From NCBI GenBank assembly GCA_011009095.1, contig VTPC01091269.1, forward strand, positions 312,058-376,057: DNA of 64,000 nt, in the 5' to 3' direction. The notes beneath the pieces are model-generated. The model ran no database searches and had not been told where the DNA came from. It saw nothing but the letters and a program-made list of their open reading frames with translations. Of the stretch, positions 23,545 to 34,730 are shown in pieces. This DNA is from Ignelater luminosus. Lineage: Eukaryota; Arthropoda; Insecta; Coleoptera; Elateridae. A program made the position numbers and the translations under genes. The first letter of the stretch is position 1. Each line of letters begins with the position of its first letter.

Positions 23545-26210
23545 CTAGAAAAACACATGTATAAATAAGTGCTGATATACAGGTATTACAACCCTAAAGG
23601 AATAAAAACCTAACATATTTTTGAGATAGATATATGCGTTGCAATTTAAAGGTATTAGTTAGTAGTTACCGTCAGCGTGACCAGCAAATGAATATCCGAG
23701 CGAGGTTAATGTAGTGTTTGCAATTTGTAATTTAACGTTTGAAGATACTTACGGTTGTAATAGAATGCGTAACTCTTCAGCACGCTTTATAGCTTGCTGA
23801 ATTGAAGTGGAGTCTGCAAAATCAGTTTCTACAATATCGAAAGTGGCAAGCTTTTGTTTGGAATTCGTAGAATGAATGTTTTCATCAGAGATTTTATTAC
23901 CGAATGTAGGGTCTTGAGTTCCATTGTTTATGACAATTCTTTCTGTTGTACTGTTTGCTGTGCTATTTTTAAAACCGCTTGCTATCTCTGAATTAGAAAT
24001 CTCAGTACTAGATGTATATTCTCCGAACTCCTTGACGGCTGCTTTTGTAGTAAGAACTCCAGATGCACCTTCTGCGGACTCACTAACAATTACTCCTGTA
24101 CTAGGCATAACAGTACCAACCGTACGTTTTTTGGGCTCTTTAACTGTCACTTTTGTATTAGAAATTTCAGACGTGCGTTCTGTGGACCCAGTAATAAAAA
24201 ATTCAATACTAGATTGATGTTCTGTGAACTCCCTAACCGTAACTTGCGTATTAGAAATTCTAGATGTACGTTTCGTGGAGTCAGTAACTGTTACACGTCT
24301 ATTAGGAATTCCAATACTAGATCTACTAACTGTTACTTCTCTATTAAAAATTTCAGATGTCCGTTCTGTGTTTTCAGTGGCCGGTATTTCACTACTAAAT
24401 GGGTGTCTTGCTGATTTACTGTTTGGTGTAGCAGTATCTGTACTTTCGATACCAGAAAGTGTACTATTTGAGGGAAAGCTAGATGCCGTCGTAGACTCAC
24501 TTGTTTTCTTAGTAGAAAATTTACTTGTAATTACCGTATCGTCAGGAGATCCATTTGTCGACGATGAATATTTGTGTGTTGGAGACGTTGTTTCTGTATC
24601 TTCACCATTAGCTGTTGTCTTAAAGTCATATAAAGTGGCGCGTCCTGTGAATTGATCTTCTGTTTTAGTTGTCACGCTTTCAGTAAATTCTTCTTCTGGA
24701 AGTGTATATTGTTTTGTTGTTAAGACGCTTTTTGTATTTGTGACTGTGCTACTACTATTAGAATCATATGTACTCCTATCATTAGGTAAGTTCTCGGTAG
24801 TAATCTCTTCTATGCTATTACAGTCAGTACTGGATATATTGTCTGTATGACTACTTTCCGTTGTAAATACCTTTCTTGTTGTGAAAGCAGTTTTATTTTG
24901 TGCAGTTGCAGTATTTTCCTCCGTATATACTCTCTCTATAGTATCAGAACAGCAATCTTCTGGTAATACGCACTCTTCAAGTATTTCATCCCAAATAAAA
25001 TTATTTTTGCATTGACATCCAGGTCTGAAACTGACAAATATGGGATCATATTGATAGTTATGTAGTCTATATAAACTTTGACAGGTAGGTTTGTCATCTG
25101 GTATAAATTCACACCATTCTTCATTTTTTCCACAAACTGAAAATTCAAAACAAAATATATAAATTGTAATGTAATAAACATTCTCAAATTACCTTTAGAG
25201 CAGTTCTGTTCTTTGACACATTTTTTGTAATGTTCATCCCATATAAAGCCTTCTATACATGAACAACCCGGTGTGCAAATTTCAATACAATTTTTAGGTT
25301 TCCGATGTTGACAACTGATTCCACAATTTATATTACTACATGATGCCCATTCTTCATTTTCATTACATCCTGAAGGAAAAAACAATAATATTAATTTAAA
25401 GAAATATCAAAGAGTAAAAGTAAGCTTTACTGTTCCTGGGACAGAGGTCTTCAGGTACGCATTTTTTACTAATTTCATTCCATATGTAACCCATCTTACA
25501 TACACAACCAGATACGCATAGCATTGGATTAAAATATTCTGTTACGTAAGGAGTTTGGCATGTTCTTCTGCAGAATGGATTTATACAAGTATCCCATTCT
25601 TCATTTTCTTTACACCCTTGATATAACATGGTGGAATTAGATTAATAGAAAATAAATGTAAATAAACTCACATTTTTTACAATTTTCTACGGGTACGCAT
25701 TTTCCAGACTGTAAATCCCGAAAGAAGCCGTGTTTACAAATACATCTCTTATTTTGATAAAAGCAGTGAAAGTCTGTCAGATGGTTTTGGCATATTGGTT
25801 CACATTCTGTGCTACCAAAATTATGAATTTCATTTGGAGGACATTCTAAAAAGTTTAAAACAGACGTTAATAATGTAAGTAAATATTCTATAGAAATAAA
25901 TGTCTTACTTGGACACTGACTATGATGTATGCATGTTTTAGTTGCTTCATCCCAAACTAGACCGGGTCTACAAACGCATCCAGGTTCGCAGTGAAAAAAA
26001 TTATATGCCAACTTAGTTGCTGTCTGACAAGATGGTTGGTATGAATTTCTACAGAACTCGAAAATCTCATCTTCGGAACATGTGAAATAACCTGAGGAAA
26101 AACAGTAGTAAAAAATTTAAACATAATACAGAAATATAAAAACAAGCACCATCATAACTAGCTTTTAATACCGGAATAAAACTAGTAAGTAGGATGAAAA
26201 TGGATATCAT
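23545..26210 (-). CDS. Secreted five-TIL-domain protein with Ser/Thr-rich mucin-like tail
   Basis: Seven exons by reading splice sites: 26150-26210, 25909-26091, 25672-25845, 25431-25616, 25193-25369, 23753-25136 and 23545-23593. Exon 1 encodes a signal peptide (MISIFILLTSFIPVLKA). Exons 2-5 and the start of exon 6 each encode one TIL domain of about 60 residues. The fourth has the canonical ten cysteines and the others have eight or nine. The first five introns are all phase 1, with GT-AG ends. Residues from about 322 to 720 form a Thr/Ser-rich tail with degenerate units of about 17 residues (TSEISNTKVTVKE) and several N-x-S/T sites. The total is about 737 residues. TIL domains usually inhibit serine proteases or occur in secreted matrix and haemolymph proteins; the target here is unknown. 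If the last GTAAGT donor is unused, the protein ends at LLQP (722 residues). Confidence 0.85.
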
Positions 26211-26265
26211 GTTGTAACTAATCGAATACATTGGATAAAAAATAAGTGTAAATCTAAATCGGTGT

Positions 26266-26273
26266 TATTTATA
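26266..26273 (-). promoter_or_regulatory. TATA box of the TIL gene
   Basis: TATAAATA on the minus strand, 56 bases before the ATG at 26210. A start site about 30 bases downstream would leave a short leader of roughly 30 bases. Spacing and consensus are good, but AT-rich DNA makes chance matches common. Confidence 0.5.
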
Positions 26274-29200
26274 AGAATCTTTCTTTTGTTAATGAAAAGA
26301 TAATGTAAAGCATTGATAAACACGAATTAAAGGCTTAGTAAAAAAGCAGCTGATGGTTATGTATTATTTATATTTATATAAAACACACATCTCTGAGGTA
26401 AGTGCACTAAACTTTTAGATGAATCATTTAAGAAAACAGTGGAAGTAGTATCCACAGAAGGCACGATTCATCTTAATTCATTATCTTTCAATACGAAGCT
26501 AAATTAAATGAAATCAATGATTTAGTTCTTGTTTATTACCGTAAGAAACAAAAACATAGTTAACCTCTGATATATGGATAGCGTAACTATCCATTTACAC
26601 ACAAAAGATTCTTTATCAATGAAAACGGGATAAAATTGGTTTTATTTGTTGTTTTAAATAAAAACATGTATAACATATATTTCTGTTTCTGTAAATATTT
26701 ATTGTTTTTATTTCTTTTTTTCAATATCAGTACTGATGTTGATGTAACATTAACCGTGGATGTACAGCATGTTTGTGGTCTCCTAAACATAGCAATTTCT
26801 AAAATTGGCCTTATGTGATAATCTAAGTTAAATATTCTATTATTTAGTTACAGGTATGGGGAGGACAAACAAAACTTTAAATGTTCGGTATATTGATTGA
26901 AAATTGGTCTGGAGATTTTCCAGCGATTTTTGATGTTAATGTTAAATGAAACAAAATTATCTTTTTAAGAATTTTTAAACGTTCAATTTTTCAAAAAACC
27001 TTTACAAAAATTTAGTTTATTTGCCCGGCAGAAAATCTTCCAACTAACGTGTATCTATGTTATTCATTGAAAGGTATTTTGCTAGCTTGACATAGATTAT
27101 AGTTTTTCTTGTCAGTCTTCACAAAAATCGGCATCCGACGTCTTTATCTATGGGCAATAAATACCGTATGATCCATCCAATCTGCCCTTTCCAGTCCTGT
27201 TCACTTCTTCACGTTTAAATCTAAATTCCAAGTTGGAAGAAAGTGATCCTCACATATGTTTTGACCAAAAAACATAATATTCTTTTTGGGAGGAGTATCT
27301 GATTAGAAATAAAGCAACACACCTATTGCTGCAATTGGAATGTTCCGCCAAAAACTGACTCATTTAAAGTTGAGGTTTTTCCCCCTTACCTTTACATAAT
27401 ATAGATTTCACGCTAGTCCAAAGAGGGGTATTTCGACTCAAAAACTGGTCATAATTATATCATACAGCCTATATTTAATAATTACAAATACTTTAAAGAA
27501 GGTATTAAGAGGAATAGCGCGCTAATGTAGTAATAATCATTGGTAGTAATAAGAATTAGTTTTCGATTAAACGGCTATACTGATATAAATTATTGATAGA
27601 AATTATAACATGATGTGAAATACGGACTGAATAATGTAAACGTCAATCAATCAATCATAAAAGAACACAGAACACAGAATGCATTTAGTATAATGTACAA
27701 TGTTAACAAAAACCGCACAGATAGTTTGAAATATCGACTGATAAGCGGAAAATTAATTAGTAAATATGCAAACCGCAAATTTCCGCAAATTTCTTTTCTT
27801 GGACATTAACAAGGATGTAGTAAGCTAGACACTGATAGCAGAAATGTTACCTGGAAATGTTTTGAAATTTAGCAAAAATGTGTGGTTAGAGTATCACCTA
27901 GTAAAGAACATTTAATTAGGCAATCATTAACCCCTCTAAAAATGACACATACATTTTATTTAGTGTTACTTTCAAATTTGATTTTTGGTCAGCTTTATTA
28001 TTAAAATAAAAAAAAACAATTCAAGTTCCATTTGTTGTAAACTTCAAACCAGGCATCTATTTTTACTTTTCCCGTTTTTGTAGTGATCCAAATGGAAATG
28101 TAACATCCTTTAATCCCAGATTACATGTACAGAAGTCTAAAAACTATTTGATCGAAATTTGGCAAAGTTAAATCAATTCTCTTTGGAAAAATCGAGGCTA
28201 AATTCACATTTACTTGCAGGATTTTGCAAATATGAATAAAAATCAAACTTTAATGACAGTGGATAGCTTATGTCTGTTTTCTAAGCAAACAAAACAATCG
28301 AGTTGGATAGCCAAAGTACACGTTTTTGTTACAGTAGCTAAGAGAACGTTGTTTAGTTTTGTTTCTAAATTCTTCTCTTGATAGTTTAATCGGTTTGTTA
28401 GCTTTTATGTCGAAACCCAAACTATAGAAAAGAACTGTTAAGACTCGGAATTCAAAGCAGATGCTCAAAACTGTCACAATTTTTGATCCTGCCGCTTCCT
28501 AGGTTCTGGCAGGTATTAATAAGTTTCTTGTTAAGGTAACTGTTTGTATTGGCCTTGGGGTCATTCTGTACTGGATTTGTAGTCTCAGTATACCCTTATT
28601 ATTATTATTATTATGACAAGTCCAATTTTCTATTAAATATCTTTAGATCTTATACTTAATGTTTTTGTCTCCAGTTACAGGAATGAATTTGCTGTGATCA
28701 CAAACTGAAGTTTCCAGAAATATAAAGTGTATTAATGAGAAAAATGTCTTTGAACTTGTCATGTATAGTTCATGCTGCAATGGTTTTGAATTAGAGGTAT
28801 CCATAACTTCTTGATTAGCTTTTAGGAGTTACAAGAGGAGGTCACAACTATTTGGTCCCGTATTTGATAAGCTTTCGGGAAAAAGAGTGTATCGTCAAAC
28901 AGAAATTTATTCTGTCTTTACCAACTCCCCATAGATCTCCAAACTTTATATACTGTAAATATTGCCCACTGCTTGTATTTTACACCAAAAACATCTCTTC
29001 CATGAACAACGTGAGGCAATATGTAATAAATTGATCTTTGAATTTTTATATCTATTTATAGGCCAATGAAATAATTAATAATAATTTTAAAAATTTAGGA
29101 AAAAATAATTGTAATTTCGCCTTTACATAAATCAGAGTATTTCTGCTTTAGTAAATATCTAGTAAACCCTGAATAAAAAACAGAAACGTCAGCAAATTGA

Positions 29201-31479
29201 TCTTTGAAATATCAAATATCATATCTGAGATGCAAGATTCTTTCCTACTTAAAACCTAATTTGTAAATTGAAGCCAATAAAAAAGAATTTATGATTTTCC
29301 GTTGGTTAAAAAGAGAGAGAAATATTATTTCTATGTCAATTAATGCAGAATCATGCACTCTAGCTCGTGCAAATTTGTTCGAAAAATAATTTCGACATTT
29401 TTAATTAATTTTTTCCAATTACTTCTTTTCTTCATTAAAATCAGATAATTAATAACATCCATTCATTTTGATACAGAAAGTTCTATTTATAATTAAAAAA
29501 TTTTTTTCTAAGTAATTTTGTATCATTAAAGAAATGCATAAATAAAATTGCAGTAAATTAAAAATAAATTAAATTTTCTTGTACTACAGCAAATTATACA
29601 GACAATAAAAAACTCTCTCAACAGATGTTATATACGCCACTGCTTTACAAAACATACTTTGCATGGACTTTTCAATAGGCATGCAGGATTTATGTAGAGA
29701 TACGACCTTGCCATATCCACCAAGTATCTGCTGGCCACAAAAGGTGGGAACCTCCACATCTCGTCTATTAATTTTATTAATAGAGACAAGGTTTCGTACG
29801 TTGTGTCAATCATGTAATTAATTTTTACGTGTTCCATTAGTTGGCTCGAATGAAATGAATACCTGATTTTTTGTTATTTTTATTTTCCGGGAATTAAGAA
29901 TAATTATGTTGATTAAGATAAGAATTTGCGGTTTTCAGGTTTCCCACTTTTCTTTTTATTTTTAAATTCGTCCTATTATTATCGTCTTTTTTCCTTAAAT
30001 ATAATTATTAAATTCTACAGCAAGCGCAGCGTATTTACTTTAAGTATAAAATTCTAGAATGCTATTTTTGTCGATTTTATATTATTTACACAACTAAAAT
30101 AGAAGTTTTTTGTAAACAAAAGAAATACGAGGGTAATCATCTAGCTAAATCCATCAATTAAAATGTTTTTCTTCAATTTGATTTCGAGCTCCCCACACTG
30201 GCTGTTTTTTTACCTGAGACTGAATTAATATTCTAGAATGGTAGCTCGCTCTTTCAAGTAGCCTTTTTATTATTAAATTTTGTTAATAATTAAGAAAGAT
30301 TTTATTCTGTACTGTGGACAAACTATAATGTTTTTCTTTTAACTATAACAATAAAGTTAATAGCAAGAAATTCGGAAGTTCTTATTCATTTTATTCTTCG
30401 AAAACTTGACTTTTTTAATGTACACTAAACTTTATTATGAACATCTGTTTAATAATAATTAATTCGATGGTGTCAGAAGTTTTTGGTTTAAAAAATGTTT
30501 GCATATGCGAGATGACTCAGTTTACAATTGTCTATTGCAATAACTGTCGTTATGATTAATGATTACGTTTATGTTTGTATGTAAAGGTCGAATTAAGTAA
30601 AATTAATGAATATTAACGTTAATGATATACAAAAAACAGATTTTGTGGTCACAGGCTACTTTTTTGATACAAGTTTATCACTGAACGGGAAATGTAGAAT
30701 ATACAGTCAGTTTTTATTACAACGTGCAGAAAGTTGATATCTAAATACGAACATTTAATGAACACATCATTAAGCATTGTTATACTTTCTCAGGTCTTTT
30801 CATTCGTTTGCCATATTATTTTTGCAACTTTTTTGAGCTGATGATACCCCAGAAATTTTGCATTACTTTTTCTAATGCACCCGTTAGATCAGCTAAAACA
30901 GTTACTAATTATTTATACTTTTTACTGCGTTATTGATGATAGCATCAAAATTTCATTGTACAGGGTAGGTCAGATTGTTTGTCATCATGTCAAAATTTTA
31001 TCAAACTCTACTGTTTTGGACAGATTTCGTGAAATGTATTTTTTTGTAATGAATTGCATAGAAAAGATTATTGTTCGAGTCTTACAAATATTTATATGCT
31101 GCTATGAATTTAGCAAAGAATTATACATATCTGCCAACAACAGCTATGTTCGACAAAAAGCTAAGTCTGCCATCTTACTGTATATTCTTCTAATAAATAA
31201 TGTCTTTAAAGTTTTTAGATAGCTAGAATAGGCTATGAGCAAAAGTACAGAATACCAAAAAAATGTTAAACTTAGATAATGCAAGAAATCTATATATGAA
31301 ACTTTGTTTTTCAATAATCTCGGTAGCTACAGATCAGAACTTGACTAGCGCTTTGGAAAAAATGAAACCTTTACCTCTCTAGGGTTATAGACAGGGTTAG
31401 TTAGAATAGTTAGAAAATTCCTGAATGCAGAATAGGCTAAATGACCTCTCAGTATAATAACAATAATAATAAAAATAAT
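26274..31479. other. Long AT-rich intergenic region
   Basis: No gene or transposon could be recognised over about 5 kb. A short ATT microsatellite lies at 28596-28614. Frames at 28268-28477, 29628-29837 and 30875-31222 show no domain, signal peptide or repeat and are not called. Confidence 0.5.
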
Positions 31480-31710
31480 AATAATAGGATATATGTTTGA
31501 TATTCTCAAATGGTCCACCACAGACTTACAGGCATTGAATCGTTCAGTCCAAACTATTCTCTTAGAGTATAGTACCCACCATCGAAATGGAGGCTTATTA
31601 ATATCACGTAACTTTGTCCAAAACAAACATTAGCTTTTACACACCAATGACAATAGAGCACTTACTTCTATACTGTAGAGAACATGTCGCTCAAAGGCTA
31701 GACTGCAACT
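31480..31710 (+). pseudogene. Possible LINE reverse transcriptase relic
   Basis: Plus-strand translation gives ILKWSTTDLQALNRSVQTI followed by a YSTHH block. This resembles the post-RT region of some non-LTR elements, where a tryptophan, a Leu-Asn-Arg and a paired-histidine motif recur, and is followed by text resembling an EHLL(L)YC block. It is short and frameshifted. Chance similarity is possible. Confidence 0.3.
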
Positions 31711-32289
31711 AAGCAATAGTCCATAAGAGATTTAAAAAAATGAAATTATGAGTGTATACATAAACTTTTGCTCTTTTTACGCATAGCACAATTATTCTCA
31801 AAAATATAGTAGACAAACAGTACCTTAGTGTTTCTAGCAATCGCTGCAGGTGACAGCATGCGGGACGATGGTGGTATGGAGTGTACTCTAATAGCATCGA
31901 TTTAGTATCGCAATAACACTTTTTGCATTCATTACCGTTTCACTGAATTATAGTTGTTAGTGTATTAACCATTAAATAAATGTTTCATTTTATTTTAGAG
32001 AAAGGAGTAGGCTACAAGGTCACAAGATTTTACGTAGAACACCTCAGAACCACCTCGGCTTTCTTTTGTTTCCTGTAAGCCCTCTTACGTTCTGTAAGGG
32101 TGATTTTTGGAGTCATTCGATTCATGGAGACTTCTTTTTTCTTGTTGTAAGCGTCTTTGGTAGGCTTATTGAGATTTCTTTACTATATACAGCTTATCAC
32201 AAATATTTTCCTACAAGATGGCTAGACAAATTAAATAACACTGCATAGTGCGCACTATCGGGTCGCTGTTTGAAGCTACTCTAATTTTT

Positions 32290-32323
32290 GAGCGGCCGAA
32301 ATCATTCAAAATGACGGCCGCTC
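32290..32323. repeat. GC-rich perfect hairpin
   Basis: GAGCGGCCG and its exact reverse complement CGGCCGCTC enclose a smaller inverted pair, TCATT/AATGA. It stands out in AT-rich DNA. It may be a fragment of a transposon terminus or a simple cruciform; no gene is adjacent. Confidence 0.6.
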
Positions 32324-33856
32324 TTCCCGCTTGCTGCATCATCGTGTGATCTTGAAATTACACTGGTATAAAGTTTCATTCTTCAGCTAACCAAACCAGT
32401 TATAACCTTTTCGTTGTCTTTTTTAGTCTTTGAGCTATTAACGAAAGTCTGATATTCACTTTTGTGGGACATCGACGTTTTAGTACAGACTTCCCGAGTA
32501 GACTGAAACTAATAACGCGTTCTACGTAAAAAATACTTGAACCAGTTATAAACATGAATTAGAGTACTATATTGTAATTTATAATTACACCAATCGTATA
32601 GAAGGTAAGGAAGTACTTTTAACTTCGCTTTCTATTATTTACAGATTCTGGTAGTTCTTCAATAGTGCGGCTATCATTTGATTCTACCATATATATAACA
32701 ACGATATTTCTATATCTGTTCTTTTCCTTTTTTTTTTCTCTTGGCAATTTCGATTTAGCTAAGAGGTTTTCCTGTCTTTGGAATGGGGTTGGATGGGTTT
32801 TTTGCAACTTCTACAAGGATTTATTAATTTGAAACCACGTTCTGAAAAGTTGGCTTTAGGTTATCTTTCTACATTGCGGCTGCAGCATGTGTTATTTGAA
32901 GAAGACGTTTGGTGTTCGTCACATTTCTTTTCACTTTAGTGTATAAAATGTTTTGTCAACTTTCATTTCGAATTAATGCTGGGCATTTTTGTGAAGAAGC
33001 CAGATGATTACTACAGAAGTTAGTACATTTTAATGGTTCCTCACTGCCACATTTAAAAAAATTTCTTTGTTGGGGTATTTGTTCGGTATATGTCTAAAGC
33101 GCTGTCATCTAAAGCATCTAATAGGTTTCGGGTAGTACGGTTTCACATCAAGCTGTTTCTACTTTTTGGAGCAGAGAAAGTCTATCGAAGGTAACCAACA
33201 AAGCTGCTGTATCTAGGATTGCATCGTTTCTCTTTTTGTTTAGGCGGAGTACTTCACTCATAACTTATGATTCTAAACTCTCCAATATTTTTTTACTAAA
33301 CTATTAATTAATTACAGTAATTCAAACTATTACGCTGTCTGACGTTTATATGTACCTAAAGCCTCTCCATAGCAGGGACCACGCTGGTATGAAGTCATGT
33401 CCATGTCTTTTCTACCAAGTGCTAGAGGACCTCTAGCTGCCACTTTTATTATTATTAGTGATTCTATTTACGATAATTTAGGTGTTTTACCTGTGCAGAT
33501 TTATTATGCGGGAGGCTTAAATATGATAATTCAGTATTATAAAGATTTTTAAATTATACGGGCCATACCTAAGAGTGATGATTCTAATTCTGTTAATGGG
33601 GTAGCATTGGTTTCTGATGACTAGCAGTCACGTCTTACGCTTTTTATCTTTAAAGAGTATATCGGATTTGTTAGCAGGTATATATCTATTGGTTTTATTT
33701 GGATGTTTCATAGCATCATCACGTCGCTGTTGTCTTGTGGGCAGCGACTGATCTTGGCCTGCTGTAAACAACAATTTAGCTTTTCCTTTGAATTTGTTCA
33801 GCTATTCAAATGTTTCTTTCTTTTAATGACGACTTACTAGAGTTAATTCAATTGTA
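32324..33856. other. Intergenic sequence
   Basis: No supported gene. A somewhat GC-richer patch around 33360-33440 was not identified. Confidence 0.5.
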
Positions 33857-33965
33857 GCAGTGGTAGGCAACCAAAGCTCGGTTTGGTCCCAGTTGAAGTT
33901 CTGAAGATGTGTCACGGGCCTCAAGTGAAACATATTGTAACGCGCCACTCCTAGAATATTCTAGA
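33857..33965 (+). repeat. hAT-like terminus (fragment)
   Basis: Starts CAGTGGTAGGCAACC, a typical hAT-type terminal repeat, and continues with a subterminal CACGGGCCTCAAGTG. No opposite end or transposase was found. Confidence 0.35.
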
Positions 33966-34106
33966 AAAAGTCCCGAACAGTCTCGATATCAAAATGTATC
34001 TTACATGGGACTTGCGATTTAAACAGTGATGTAATTATTGATTTCAGGAGCTTTTTGTACTGTCAAAAACTGACTAAAGAACACACAGTCAAACTAAAAC
34101 TTTATA

Positions 34107-34730
34107 CAGGGTGTAAATAAAATGTGGAGCAAATCATAGAATACTTAGATCTTTAGAGTATCTAGAAAGAGAATTTCTAGTTATAAACATAGTTTATCAC
34201 TTTATCATTGAAGAAAATTTCAGATTTGTATTTGCGTTACTAATTCTGAACCTGCAAAATTTAAGATTTTGATCCTCACTTTGTAAACAATGTGATAATT
34301 TCAGCATTTTGATTAGTTTGTTGCCAACTGTAAATTATACCTATTATTAACTAGAGCAGTAATCACAACTTATTGTCTTTATTATCTTGAAATTTTAAGA
34401 CATTTAATAGCAAAAACAAAAAATTGAGTACGACATTGAAGCACAACTCATGAAAGTGTCATCTTTACGTGTTCTTGAAATGACTCCCCTCCTCATGAAG
34501 ATAACAGGTTCGTGGTCTTTCAGGGACGCTATTTGCAATATTTTGAAGCATTTCGTCTATGGCATTAAATTTCTATAAATATTTCTTCCAGTTCCTTTTT
34601 AATAAGTTGAAGCACTTCTTCAAGAGCAACAGTTTCTTAGTCTGCCATCAAGCCTTTCGATAACACTTTTAACGGGACACCTTCTGTTTGGATAATATCC
34701 TAGACACTAGCCCAAAGTGAAATACATATC
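34107..34730 (-). mobile_element. Internally deleted mariner-family element, copy 1
   Basis: Its end, CAGGGTGTAAATAAAATGTG after TA at 34107, is the inverse of the right end of the copy at 40480-41195. Read on the minus strand, 34720-34107 aligns with that copy. A remnant of the transposase N-terminal region (about 34730-34600) leads into shared non-coding text (ATTAAATGTCTTAAAAT) and then the terminus. The catalytic DDE/D domain is absent in both copies, at what looks like the same junction. The far (5') end of this copy was not located. Confidence 0.65.

Noticed and set aside
23924-24655. Long plus-strand open frames across the TIL gene
   Set aside because: They are antisense to the Ser/Thr-rich repeat tail. 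Repetitive codons keep the opposite strand open, and they have no domain.
29628-29837. 69-residue minus-strand frame with several cysteines
   Set aside because: Looks slightly protein-like but could not be tied to any family, and there is no supporting context.
30875-31222. 115-residue plus-strand open frame with hydrophobic stretches
   Set aside because: AT-driven composition, no motif, no signal peptide, no splice or promoter context.
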